This document shows positions 9,175 through 17,278 of a DNA stretch of 60,293 nt, piece by piece (within the stretch, counting starts at the first letter, position 1; each line of letters begins with the position of its first letter). The stretch comes from an uncultured Rhodospirillales bacterium (GTDB lineage: Bacteria > Pseudomonadota > Alphaproteobacteria > Acetobacterales > Acetobacteraceae): the NCBI GenBank assembly GCA_903893975.1, contig CAITOL010000199.1:1-60293 (forward strand). The letters run 5' to 3'. A model generated the notes under the pieces. The model worked only from the letters and a program-made list of their open reading frames with translations, was not told the DNA's origin and did no database searches. The translations under genes were made by a program, and so were the position numbers.

Positions 9175-9294
9175 CTAACGGGAATCGCGATCGCGCATTT
9201 TTGTGTAGCCGGCCGAATGCACCGCCAGCATGCCCATGAAACCGACAAACGTGACGAGAACCACAGCGAGATAGAACTTTTCACCAGCCGACAT
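9175..9294 (-). CDS. Small single-pass membrane protein, 39 aa
   Basis: A very short gene with a strong AGGAGG site 7 bases before the ATG at 9294 (another ATG at 9300 lies too close to that site). The product starts MSAGEKFYL, has one hydrophobic helix (about residues 8-26) and a charged tail ending RDRDSR. I do not recognise a named family; the size resembles accessory subunits of membrane complexes, but that is only an analogy. An FNR/Anr-type site lies 55 bases upstream of the start. The frame continues open far upstream, but that part is antisense to the solute-binding gene and is not coding. Confidence 0.65.
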   Translation of the reverse strand: MSAGEKFYLAVVLVTFVGFMGMLAVHSAGYTKMRDRDSR

Positions 9295-9349
9295 GGGCAT
9301 CCCTCCTGTTAATATTCGGGCAGAAAACCCAGCCGGTGGTGGGCTCGCA

Positions 9350-9363
9350 TTGATCTGAATCAA
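9350..9363. promoter_or_regulatory. FNR/Anr/FixK-type binding site
   Basis: TTGATCTGAATCAA matches the TTGAT-N4-ATCAA consensus exactly. It lies in the divergent region between the small membrane protein (start at 9294) and the solute-binding protein (start at 9475). The distance to the leftward gene would fit activation from a position near -41.5 with a short leader; no convincing -10 box was found at that spacing. Confidence 0.6.
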
Positions 9364-9474
9364 TCGGTGGTATCGCTTGGCGGGCGGAGTGTGGTTAGCT
9401 GCGGCCGATCCAGGAAACGCGAACGGCGCGCCCGCAACGCGGCGGCGCCGGCAGAAAACAAGGGGCAAACCCGC

Positions 9475-11046
9475 ATGAAACGCCGCAGCTTTCTCGCCGC
9501 CGCCGCCAGCACCGCGCTCGCCCGCCCGGCCATCGCCCAGCCCGCCGCACCGCTCCGCTTCGTGCCGCAAGGCAATCTGGTCACCATGGACCCGGTCTGG
9601 ACCACCGCGACCGTCACCCGCAACGCGACCAACATGGTCTTTGAAACCCTCTACGGCCGCGATGCCCAGATGAACCCGCAGCCGCAGATGATCGCCGGCG
9701 CACTGGTGGAGGATGACGGCAAACGCTGGACGCTGACTTTGCGCGACGGTCTGGCGTTCCATGACGGGGAAAAGGTGCTGGCGCGCGATTGCGTCGCCTC
9801 GCTCAAACGCTGGATGAAGCGCGACCCGGCCGGCCAAACCATCGAACAACGGCTGGATGCGTTGGAGGTCAAGGATGACCGCAGCCTGGTTTTCCGGCTG
9901 AAAAAGCCCTTCGCCGGCCTGCCCGCCGCGCTGTCCAAAGTGCAGCCAACGCCGGCGATCATGCCCGAACGCATCGCCGCCACCGACCCGTTCAAGCAAA
10001 TCACCGAGGTGATCGGCAGCGGCCCGTTCCGCTACGTCGCTAACGAATATCTCACCGGCCACCAGGCGGTATTCGCCCGCAACACCGCCTATCGCCCGCG
10101 CGACGAGGCGGCCAGCTACAACGCCGGCGGCTTGCGGGCGCTGGTGGATCGGGTGGAATGGCGCATCATCCCCGATGCCGCCACCGCCGCCGGCGCCCTC
10201 GCGGCCGGGGAGGTGGATTGGCTGGAAGCCCCACTGCCGGACCTGCTGCCCATGCTGCGCAAAGCGCCGGGGGTCACCGTCGGCGTGTTAGACGAAACCG
10301 GCTATTTCGGGGTGCTCCGGCCGAACTGGCAACATGGCCCCACCGCCAATCTCGGCGTCCGTCAGGCGATGCTGGCGGCGATCAATCAGGTTGATGTCAT
10401 GACTGCCACCATGGGGGACGATAAATCGCTCTATCGCGCCCCGATCGGCATGTTCATCCCCGGCTCCATCAGCGCCAACGAAGCGGGGATGGATCTGGTG
10501 CGCAACCGCAAATCCACCGCCGAAATCCGCGCGATGCTCAAAGCCGCCGGCTATAATGGGGAGAAGGTCGTGCTGTTCCACCCGACCGATCAGGTGTTCT
10601 ACAACGCCATGATCGGCGTCGTCGCCGCGGCCTTCCGCGAGATCGGACTGAACGTCGATGAGCAATCCGTCGATTGGGGCACCGTTGTCGAACGCCGCAC
10701 CAGCCACGAACCGCTGGAAAAAGGCGGCTGGTCCATGTTCCCCGCCGGCAACCCGGCGGTCGAGTATACCGACCCGCTTCTGGCCACCGGCGTGCGCGCC
10801 AACGGCAACAAAGCCTGGTTTGGTTGGCCCGACGATCAGCGCCTGGAAGACCTGCGCGAAGCCTGGCTGGATACGACCGACGCCGCCAGGCAGCGCCAGT
10901 TGGCCGAGCAAATCCAGGCGCGGTGCCTGGACCTGGTCACCGTCATCCCCATCGGCCAATACCTGCCGCCCGCCGCCTGGGGGCGCACGCTGTCCCCGCC
11001 GATGAAGGGCCTGTGCCCGGTCTTCTGGGGCGTTCGGCGCGTTTAG
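9475..11046 (+). CDS. Family-5 ABC transporter solute-binding protein
   Basis: This 523-residue periplasmic protein belongs to the DppA/OppA family (SBP_bac_5), which captures peptides, opines or nickel for ABC importers. The N-terminus MKRRSFLAAAAS has a twin-arginine and a hydrophobic stretch ending AIAQ, suggesting a Tat-type signal. Family features include WTLTLRDGLAFHDGE near residue 85 and a GSGPFRYVANEY segment. The ATG at 9475 is preferred because it begins the signal peptide; the frame is open upstream. No permease or ATPase genes are adjacent. It resembles the binding protein at 47085-48650. Confidence 0.88.
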   Translation: MKRRSFLAAAASTALARPAIAQPAAPLRFVPQGNLVTMDPVWTTATVTRNATNMVFETLYGRDAQMNPQPQMIAGALVEDDGKRWTLTLRDGLAFHDGEKVLARDCVASLKRWMKRDPAGQTIEQRLDALEVKDDRSLVFRLKKPFAGLPAALSKVQPTPAIMPERIAATDPFKQITEVIGSGPFRYVANEYLTGHQAVFARNTAYRPRDEAASYNAGGLRALVDRVEWRIIPDAATAAGALAAGEVDWLEAPLPDLLPMLRKAPGVTVGVLDETGYFGVLRPNWQHGPTANLGVRQAMLAAINQVDVMTATMGDDKSLYRAPIGMFIPGSISANEAGMDLVRNRKSTAEIRAMLKAAGYNGEKVVLFHPTDQVFYNAMIGVVAAAFREIGLNVDEQSVDWGTVVERRTSHEPLEKGGWSMFPAGNPAVEYTDPLLATGVRANGNKAWFGWPDDQRLEDLREAWLDTTDAARQRQLAEQIQARCLDLVTVIPIGQYLPPAAWGRTLSPPMKGLCPVFWGVRRV

Positions 11047-11249
11047 CTGGCATTTGCCGTCAGGACTGGTCGCAGAACGCCGGCGCGCCAGCCCCCGATT
11101 TCACCGCGATGCGCATGAATATATTGCGCCGTTACGTGATTATCGCCGGCCGCGATGAGGCGCATATACCCGTCATCGAGACCGGATGGCCGGCCCGACT
11201 TCCCGGATGTCCCGCTTCATTCGACATTCCAGCGACCAGGAGACTTACG

Positions 11250-11609
11250 ATGACCAACCTCAAAACCCTGCTGATGGCAACCGTGGCCGTGTTCGCTCTT
11301 GGCGCGACCGTCGCGATGGCCGACAACGATGCCCGCCTGTATAACCAGCTGGCCGAAGCCAACCAGGACGGCAACACCCGCGTGATCGTCGCCGAAAACG
11401 ACGCCCGCCCGTATAACCAACTGGCGGTCGCCAACCAGGACGGCAACCCGCGCCTGCAACTCGCCGAAAACGACGCCCGCCCGTATAACCAGCTGGCGGA
11501 CGCCAACCAGGACGGCAACCCGCGCCTGCAACTCGCCGAGAACGACGCCCACCCGTATAACCAACTGGCGGACGCCAATCGCGATGCTTACACCCAGGCC
11601 GTTGCCTAA
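11250..11609 (+). CDS. Small exported protein of 24-residue tandem repeats
   Basis: A 119-residue protein with a good signal peptide (MTNLKTLLMAT to VAMA, residues 1-24) and an AGGAG site before the ATG. The mature part is only four repeats of about 24 residues, each starting DNDAR, ENDAR or ENDAH, containing YNQLA-x-ANQDG or a close variant, and the first three ending VIVA or LQLA. The predicted signal cleavage (AMA before DND) has the same shape as the repeat borders (for example QLA before END). I recognise no family or function. A hairpin follows at 11651-11675. Confidence 0.75.
   Translation: MTNLKTLLMATVAVFALGATVAMADNDARLYNQLAEANQDGNTRVIVAENDARPYNQLAVANQDGNPRLQLAENDARPYNQLADANQDGNPRLQLAENDAHPYNQLADANRDAYTQAVA
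11322..11606 (+). repeat. 72-base in-frame tandem repeat, 4 copies
   Basis: Units begin at 11322, 11394, 11466 and 11538; the last is one codon short. Units 2 and 3 are nearly identical at the DNA level. The repeats are coding, without spacers, so this is not a CRISPR array. Confidence 0.9.
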
Positions 11610-11650
11610 CGCATCGCCTGCGGCGCTCGCTAAACTCTATCGAATACAAA

Positions 11651-11675
11651 CCGGGCCGGCTTCGTGCTGGCCCGG
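11651..11675. terminator. Strong hairpin, candidate terminator
   Basis: A 10-bp stem (CCGGGCCGGC with GCTGGCCCGG, one G-U type pair) around a TTCGT loop. It lies between the repeat protein and the leftward tRNA-Arg. Read leftwards it is followed by TTTGTATT, so it most likely ends the tRNA transcript; it may also act on the rightward gene. Confidence 0.55.
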
Positions 11676-11770
11676 AACGCATTCCAAGGTCGCCGGCAGC
11701 GAAACCCTGCCGCGCGACCTTTTGCGCATTCTATCACGCCGCCGGCTGGGCGTCCGCAGCAAGGTTTATC

Positions 11771-11847
11771 TGGCGCGCCCTGCTGGATTCGAACCAGCGA
11801 CCGCCGGCTTAGAAGGCCGGTGCTCTATCCAGCTGAGCTAAGGGCGC
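11771..11847 (-). tRNA. tRNA-Arg (anticodon TCT)
   Basis: The complement folds as a 77-base tRNA with acceptor GCGCCCT/AGGGCGC, discriminator G and encoded CCA. The anticodon stem CCGGC/GCCGG carries loop CTTCTAA, so the anticodon is TCT (reads AGA). The T-arm has GGTTCGAATCC. Confidence 0.95.
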
Positions 11848-11860
11848 TAAACCGATCGGG

Positions 11861-12169
11861 CTAGTGGGTCCAGTTTTCCGCACGGCCAAAGGCGAAATTA
11901 TCAGCATAGGCTTTCGGCTTGAACTTGCGCACCTGCGGCAATTCCACCGCGAAGCTGATGCCCTTGCGGGTGGCATAGGCAACCGCCTCGTCCTGGGTGT
12001 CGAACTTCAATCGCACCTGCGCCTGGGTATCCGCGCTGCCAATCCAGCCGCGCACCGGGTCCGGCTTGCGGGCCTCGCTCGGCGGAAACTCCAGCACCCA
12101 ACCTTCGCTCTTGGCGCGGCCGGACTGCATCGCCGACTTCGGAAGCTGATAGATGCGGGCGCTGGTCAT
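11861..12169 (-). CDS. NADH dehydrogenase accessory subunit, NDUFS4-like
   Basis: A 102-residue protein of the ETC complex I conserved-region family (NDUFS4/18-kDa type), an accessory subunit of respiratory complex I in alphaproteobacteria and mitochondria. Family features are ARIYQLPKSAMQSG at the start, GWIGSADTQAQVRLKFDT in the middle and the ending FAFGRAENWTH. The ATG at 12169 has an AGGAG site upstream. It stands alone between two tRNA genes, away from any nuo operon, which is common for this family. Confidence 0.9.
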   Translation of the reverse strand: MTSARIYQLPKSAMQSGRAKSEGWVLEFPPSEARKPDPVRGWIGSADTQAQVRLKFDTQDEAVAYATRKGISFAVELPQVRKFKPKAYADNFAFGRAENWTH

Positions 12170-12197
12170 TGCGGAACTCTCCTGAACCTTCATCTGG

Positions 12198-12274
12198 TGG
12201 TCGGGGCGCCCGGACTCGAACCGGGGGCCTCGTGTACCCAAAACACGCGCGCTACCAGGCTGCGCCACGCCCCG
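12198..12274 (-). tRNA. tRNA-Pro (anticodon TGG)
   Basis: The complement folds as a 77-base tRNA with acceptor CGGGGCG/CGCCCCG, discriminator A and encoded CCA. The anticodon stem CGTGT/ACACG carries loop TTTGGGT, giving anticodon TGG. The T-arm has GGTTCGAGTCC. Confidence 0.95.
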
Positions 12275-12317
12275 AAACCGTCCGGAACCTATGAGGCTGG
12301 GCGCGCCGGCGCAAGCA

Positions 12318-13457
12318 CTAGCTTTGCAATAGTGCAAGTATCTCCGCGGCGGCGGCGTGCGATGGCGTGCCGCCCGGCGGGGTGAGCAGCGCGCGCAACT
12401 CGGCAAACGCCGCGTGCTGGCTTGCCGCAACCTTGCCGGCGATCAACCCTGCAACCGCCGGCGCCAGCGCGTCCGCCGTGCAATCCTGCTGAATAAACTC
12501 CGGCACCGCCATCCGCCCCAGCAGCAGATTAACGATCGCGGCATACTGCACTTTCACCGACCGCCGCACGATCCAGGCGGTCAGCGGATGCACCCGATAC
12601 GCCACCACCATCGGCACATCGGCCAAAGCCAGTTCCAGCGTCGATGTGCCAGACTTGGTCAGTGCCGCCGCGGCGGCGGCGTAGGCATCATGTTTATCGC
12701 CGAGGTCGGTCACAATCAGCGGCTGCACCGGCCAGTCCCGCGTGCCCGCAATCACCGACCCGGCCACGGCAGACGCCACTGGCACCACCGGCACCAATCC
12801 GGGGACCTGCTGCACCAACCGCACCAGGGTTTCGCCGAACACCGGCAGCAACCGAGACACCTCGCTACGCCGGCTCCCCGGCAGCACCAACAGAATCGGC
12901 GACTCGGCTGCGACTCCAAATTTCTGCCGGAATCGCGTCGAGTCGCCCGAGTCGACTCCAGACTCAATCACCGGATGGCCGACGAATCGGGCTTCGAGTC
13001 CATGCCTGGCAAAGAAGGCCGGCTCAAACGGCAGCAGGCACAGCAGCCGGTCCCACAGCCCGGGATAATGCTTCACCCGCCCTTCGCGCCACGCCCAAAC
13101 CTGCGGCGCGACATAGTGCACCCGCCGCAGCCCGCTATCGCGCAGCCGGTGCAGCAGCCGCAGCGTGAAGCCGGGGCTGTCGATGGTCACCACCACATCC
13201 GGGCGGCGGGCGCGGATATCGGCTTCGGTCTGGCGCAGCAAACCGGCAATCCGGCGCAGGCGCGGCAGCACCTCCAGCAAGCCCATCACCGCCAGTTCGT
13301 GGATGGGGAACAGGCTCGCGAGCCCAGCGGCGGCCATTTGCGGCCCGCCCACGCCAGCGAACTGCAAATCCGGCCGGGCCGCCCGCAGCGCGGTGATCAG
13401 GCGTCCGCCCAGCGCATCCCCGCTCTGCTCGCCGGCAACCAGATAAATCAGCGTCAT
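12318..13457 (-). CDS. lpxB: Lipid-A-disaccharide synthase
   Basis: LpxB joins UDP-2,3-diacylglucosamine and lipid X to make the lipid A disaccharide at the inner membrane. The 379-residue length is typical. Signature segments are AGEQSGD at residues 8-14, ELAVMGLLEVLP near 54 and YVAPQVWAW near 120. It overlaps the upstream nitrilase-like gene by 4 bases (ATGA). The usual lpxA/fabZ/lpxD neighbours are not in the window; in many relatives lpxB closes that cluster. Confidence 0.95.
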   Translation of the reverse strand: MTLIYLVAGEQSGDALGGRLITALRAARPDLQFAGVGGPQMAAAGLASLFPIHELAVMGLLEVLPRLRRIAGLLRQTEADIRARRPDVVVTIDSPGFTLRLLHRLRDSGLRRVHYVAPQVWAWREGRVKHYPGLWDRLLCLLPFEPAFFARHGLEARFVGHPVIESGVDSGDSTRFRQKFGVAAESPILLVLPGSRRSEVSRLLPVFGETLVRLVQQVPGLVPVVPVASAVAGSVIAGTRDWPVQPLIVTDLGDKHDAYAAAAAALTKSGTSTLELALADVPMVVAYRVHPLTAWIVRRSVKVQYAAIVNLLLGRMAVPEFIQQDCTADALAPAVAGLIAGKVAASQHAAFAELRALLTPPGGTPSHAAAAEILALLQS

Positions 13458-14314
13458 GCCAGCGCCACCACCGGGCAGGCTGGCGGGGGCGCCGGCCAGG
13501 AAAGATGGTTGCGCACCGCCCCGTCCTGCCGCACCGCGCCCAGCGCCGCCGCTTCGATATCGGCGAACACCCAGCCCGGCGCGTCCATCTGGCCCATGGC
13601 CACCACCCCGTCATCAGGAAAGCCGCGATCCACCGGGCCGAAAATGCCGGCCTGGCCATGGTTCTCGTCCAACGTGCCGCACCACGGCGCCAGACCAACA
13701 GTGGGCGCCAGGGCGACGAAGCACTGGTTTTCCATCGCCCGTGCCGCGGCCGCGATGCGCACGCGGTTGAAGCCTTGCACCGTATCGGTGCAGCTCGGCG
13801 CCAGGATCAGCCACGCCCCAGCCTCCACCTGCGCCCGCACCAGCGCCGGAAACTCCAGGTCGAAGCAGATCGCTATGCCAATCCGGCCCCAAGGCGTTGC
13901 AAACACCGATGGCGGCGCCCCGGCGCTGATCCCCCAGGATTCGGCCTCGAAGCGCGTCATCACATGCTTATCCTGCCAGCCGATGCGGCCATCCGGCGCG
14001 ATCAGCGGGGCGCGGTTGTAAATCGCATCGCCCGCGCGGCAGGGCAGGGTGCCCGGCAGCAGCCAGATCTGGTGCCGGGCGGCAATCGCGTGGGCCGCCG
14101 CCACCGCTTCCGCCGCCCCCGCCACCGCGCGCGCCAACTCGCCCGGCAAATCCGGTGCCGCACCGGCGGCAAACTCCATCGGCGCGTATTCGGCCGTCAT
14201 CGCCAGATCCGCCCCGTGCGCTTTGGCAATCGCCACCTCCCGGTCCAGCCGCGCGGCCCAGTCCGCCACGCCGCCGCTCGGCGCCACCTGCCAGGCCAGC
14301 GCCCCGATCCTCAT
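13454..14314 (-). CDS. Carbon-nitrogen hydrolase (nitrilase superfamily)
   Basis: This 286-residue enzyme carries the Glu-Lys-Cys triad of the nitrilase superfamily: E42 in MTAEYAP, K116 in QDKHVM and C150 in IAICFDLEFP. Such enzymes hydrolyse amides, carbamoyl compounds or nitriles in the cytoplasm; the substrate cannot be told from sequence. It overlaps the upstream GNAT gene and downstream lpxB by 4 bases each, so the three are one transcript. Confidence 0.88.
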   Translation of the reverse strand: MRIGALAWQVAPSGGVADWAARLDREVAIAKAHGADLAMTAEYAPMEFAAGAAPDLPGELARAVAGAAEAVAAAHAIAARHQIWLLPGTLPCRAGDAIYNRAPLIAPDGRIGWQDKHVMTRFEAESWGISAGAPPSVFATPWGRIGIAICFDLEFPALVRAQVEAGAWLILAPSCTDTVQGFNRVRIAAAARAMENQCFVALAPTVGLAPWCGTLDENHGQAGIFGPVDRGFPDDGVVAMGQMDAPGWVFADIEAAALGAVRQDGAVRNHLSWPAPPPACPVVALA

Positions 14315-14919
14315 GGCAACGCCCGGCCGGAGACCGATTTCAGCCAGAAACTCAGCCGGTTCTCGACCTCCGCCGCGCCGCCAATTTCCGTCCAGTGCAT
14401 CACGCAGACCAAATTCGGATAGGGCGTATAGCCCCGGTTGCGCCAGAACCCTTCCAGCCCCACCGCACCCGCCGGCCGCCGCGGATGGTCCGGCGCGCGG
14501 ATCACGGCGCAGAACGCGGTATAATCGCAGTCGGAAACCGCCCGCGCATGCGCTTCCCGCGCGGCGGAAAATCCCACCCCGATGCCCTGGCCGCGATAGC
14601 CCGGCAGCAGCACGGACTCGCCGAAGTAAAACACCCGTTCAGGGTCAATCCCCGCCGCCCGGAACGGCGCGATCACCCCGGCAGATGCCTCGGTCAGCCG
14701 CATGCAGGTCGCGCAGCCCACCGCCACCTCACCATCCCAGGCGACAATCAACCCGGCCGAGGCACTGGCGGCAAAGGCCCGCAAATGCGTCTCCTCCTCC
14801 ACCTGGTCGCCCTCATACAGATACGGAAATTCCCGAAACACGCTGATGCGCAGCCGCGCCAACACGGGCAGCAGCGGCAGCAGGGCAGGGCCGGTTACGG
14901 TTTGCAGACGGATGCTCAT
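14311..14919 (-). CDS. GNAT-family N-acetyltransferase
   Basis: A protein of about 202 residues with the GNAT acetyl-CoA pyrophosphate loop (LLPGYRGQGIGVGF near residue 116) and the aromatic-rich ending of the fold. The substrate is unknown. The start at 14919 (MSIRLQTV) matches the usual beginning of the family; an ATG at 14955 would add 12 residues. It is first in the operon with the nitrilase-like enzyme and lpxB. Confidence 0.8.
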   Translation of the reverse strand: MSIRLQTVTGPALLPLLPVLARLRISVFREFPYLYEGDQVEEETHLRAFAASASAGLIVAWDGEVAVGCATCMRLTEASAGVIAPFRAAGIDPERVFYFGESVLLPGYRGQGIGVGFSAAREAHARAVSDCDYTAFCAVIRAPDHPRRPAGAVGLEGFWRNRGYTPYPNLVCVMHWTEIGGAAEVENRLSFWLKSVSGRALP

Positions 14920-15014
14920 GCCGGTTTCATACGCCAGCGCCGCGCGCGCTGCCACCGTTCCCGTGGCGTTCAGTTTCGGCTAGGCTTGCGGCAACTATCA
15001 GGGGAACCCGTACC

Positions 15015-15863
15015 ATGAGCAAAGCCGCCGAACTGCATCAGGCCCAGATTGCCAACTGGGACGGCCCCATGGGTGAAGTCTGGGCGGCGAGTGAGGCACG
15101 GACCGACAAGGGCTTAATCCCGGTCAGCAACGCGCTGTTCCGCCTCGCCGATGTTGAACCGGGGGAGGTTGTGCTCGACGTTGGCTGCGGCGGCGGCGCC
15201 ACCACCGCACAACTGGCGATGGATGTCGGCTCCACCGGCCGCGTCGTCGGGCTCGATGTTTCCAAAACCCTGCTCGCGCTGGCGGAAAAGCGGCTCGATG
15301 GCACCGCCCAGGCCGAATTCCTGCACGCCGACGCCGCCACCGTCGCCTTCCCGAAGCCGATGTTCGACCTGCTGTTCTCCCGCTTCGGGGTGATGTTCTT
15401 CGGCGATCCGGTGGCCGCTTTCACCAATCTGCATCGCGGCATGAAGCCGGAAGGCCGTCTCGCCTTTGCCTGCTGGCGTGCGGCGGCGGATAATCTCTGG
15501 GTCAACCTGCCGCTGCGCGCCGCCATGACGGTGGTGCCGCCATTCCCCCGCGCCACCGGGTATGAGCCCGGGCCGTTTGCCTTTGGCGATGATGCCTATG
15601 TCGCCCGCACCCTCACGGCCGCCGGCTTCACCGCGCCGAAATTCCAGCAACTGGATTTCACCATGAATTTCGCCGGGCTCGGCCTGGATGCCGCCCGCGC
15701 CGTCTGCGGGGTCGGCCCGCTCGCCCGCATCCTGCGCGACCAGCCAGACGAAATTAAAACCCAAGCCCTCGCCGCGGTGGCGGAGGCGATTGCCCCTTAC
15801 GCGGTGGGGGACCAGATCCAGTTGCCGGCCTCGGTCTGGCTGGTCACGGCGCGCGCTAGCTAG
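15015..15863 (+). CDS. Class I SAM-dependent methyltransferase
   Basis: A 282-residue cytoplasmic enzyme with motif I VLDVGCGGGATT near residue 53 and an acidic motif II (VGLDVSK) near 80, typical of UbiE/COQ5-like small-molecule methyltransferases. The substrate is not evident. The gene diverges from the GNAT operon, with a short promoter region between them. Confidence 0.88.
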   Translation: MSKAAELHQAQIANWDGPMGEVWAASEARTDKGLIPVSNALFRLADVEPGEVVLDVGCGGGATTAQLAMDVGSTGRVVGLDVSKTLLALAEKRLDGTAQAEFLHADAATVAFPKPMFDLLFSRFGVMFFGDPVAAFTNLHRGMKPEGRLAFACWRAAADNLWVNLPLRAAMTVVPPFPRATGYEPGPFAFGDDAYVARTLTAAGFTAPKFQQLDFTMNFAGLGLDAARAVCGVGPLARILRDQPDEIKTQALAAVAEAIAPYAVGDQIQLPASVWLVTARAS

Positions 15864-15877
15864 GGCGCGCCCCACGT

Positions 15878-16867
15878 CTACCCGCGCGCAGCAGCCTCAA
15901 ACGCTTCCAACCCATGCGCCACGGTTTCGCGGCTCAAATCCTTGGTGATGAACACGATCCGCGATGTGCGCGGATCGCCCTCCGGCCAGGCCGGCAGCAA
16001 GGTCGGCTCGTGGAACAGGTGCTGAATGCCGTGAATGGCCACCGGCCTGTCCTGACCCACCAGGTTCAGGATGCCCTTGACCCGCAGCAGGCTTTCGCCA
16101 CGGGTGCCGATCAGCATTTCCAGGCAGGTGCCGATGCCTTGCCAATGCAGTGGCTCGGTATAGGTCAGGCAGAAACTATGGATCGACGGGTCATGCCGCG
16201 GCGTGGCATCGGCAAACGCGGCCGCGTTGATCCAACCGGCAATTTCGGCGGGCTTGCCGGCGATATCGAACAGCCCGCAATCCAGCAGCAGGGCAGGGTC
16301 CACCGCGCCGCGCACGGCAGTCAGCAACCGCGCCCCCGGATTGATCGCGGCAATGCGGGCGCGCAGCGCGGCGGTATCGGCGCATAGGTCGGTTTTGCTC
16401 AGCACGATGCGGTCCGCCATCGCCAGTTGCCGGCGCGCTTCCTCGTGCTGGTCCAACTGCCCCATCGCATGCACCGCATCGACCACGGTCACAATGCCGT
16501 CCAACTGAAAGCGCAACGCCACCTGCAAATCGCCCAGCAGGCTCTGCACCACCGGCGCCGGATCGGCCAGCCCGGTGGTTTCCACCACCACCCGCCGCAC
16601 CTGCCCCTCGGCGATGCGCGGCAGCAGGTCGCGCAAGGCCCGCACCAGATCGCCGCCCACCGCGCAGCACAGGCAGCCCGACGGCAGCAGCGCCATGTCA
16701 TCGGTCAGCTTTTCCACCATCAGATGGTCCAGCCCGATTTCGCCAAACTCGTTGACCAGCACGGCGATATTATCCATGCCCGGCGCCCGCAGCATCGCGT
16801 TCAGCAGCGTGGTTTTCCCGGCACCAAGGAAGCCGGTCAGCACCGTAACCGGTGTGCGCTCAACCAT
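15878..16867 (-). CDS. COG0523/CobW-family GTPase, likely zinc chaperone
   Basis: This 329-residue GTPase has a Walker A (GFLGAGKTT, residues 12-20), the metal-binding CxCC motif (C64, C66, C67 in SGCLCC), an SKTD base motif and a CobW C-terminal domain. COG0523 proteins of the ZigA/ZNG1 type deliver zinc to client enzymes under zinc shortage. The start at 16867 overlaps the end of hisI by 8 bases; the open frame runs further upstream but is antisense-like there. Linkage to hisI and a divergent zur supports a zinc role and suggests HisI as a possible client (inference). Confidence 0.88.
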   Translation of the reverse strand: MVERTPVTVLTGFLGAGKTTLLNAMLRAPGMDNIAVLVNEFGEIGLDHLMVEKLTDDMALLPSGCLCCAVGGDLVRALRDLLPRIAEGQVRRVVVETTGLADPAPVVQSLLGDLQVALRFQLDGIVTVVDAVHAMGQLDQHEEARRQLAMADRIVLSKTDLCADTAALRARIAAINPGARLLTAVRGAVDPALLLDCGLFDIAGKPAEIAGWINAAAFADATPRHDPSIHSFCLTYTEPLHWQGIGTCLEMLIGTRGESLLRVKGILNLVGQDRPVAIHGIQHLFHEPTLLPAWPEGDPRTSRIVFITKDLSRETVAHGLEAFEAAARG

Positions 16868-17252
16868 GCTTGTGGCCATACAGCGCCGCGGGATCGACCA
16901 GCGGCGCGGCAATTTCGACAATCTGGCCGTCGCGCGCGGCGCGATAAAAGCAGTTGCGCCGCCCGGTATGGCAGGCGACCCCGACCTGGTCGACCAGCAG
17001 CAAAATCGTGTCGCCATCGCAGTCCAGCCGCAGATCCACCAGCCGCTGCTGCTGGCCAGAACTTTCGCCCTTGCGCCACAACTGGCCACGGCTGCGGCTG
17101 AAATAGCAGACCTGCCCGGTCGCGAGCGTCTCAGCGACCGATTCGCGGTTCATCCACGCCATCATCAACACCTCCCCGGTGTCATGCTGCTGGGCAATGG
17201 CGGCCACCAGACCGCGTTCGTCAAATCGGATCGCATCAAGTATAGCTTGCAT
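16860..17252 (-). CDS. hisI: Phosphoribosyl-AMP cyclohydrolase
   Basis: HisI opens the purine ring of phosphoribosyl-AMP in histidine synthesis and is a zinc enzyme. The 130-residue protein has LWRKGESSG near 59 and all three zinc-ligand cysteines (C78 in LDCDGD, C94 in ACHTG, C101 in NCF). It is a stand-alone HisI without the HisE domain. A GGGGA site precedes the ATG at 17252. It lies in a zur/COG0523 cluster rather than a his operon; similar clusters elsewhere are zinc-regulated. Whether the genome has a second hisI cannot be seen. Confidence 0.92.
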   Translation of the reverse strand: MQAILDAIRFDERGLVAAIAQQHDTGEVLMMAWMNRESVAETLATGQVCYFSRSRGQLWRKGESSGQQQRLVDLRLDCDGDTILLLVDQVGVACHTGRRNCFYRAARDGQIVEIAAPLVDPAALYGHKHG

Positions 17253-17278
17253 CGGAAAATCCCCGCGAAGGACGATAT

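Noticed and set aside
9301-10062. Long N-terminal extension of the small minus-strand gene
   Set aside because: This part is antisense to the solute-binding protein, and the strong ribosome site supports the start at 9294.
11771-12274. tRNA genes as integration sites of an island
   Set aside because: No integrase lies nearby, and I saw no direct repeat of a tRNA end elsewhere in the window.
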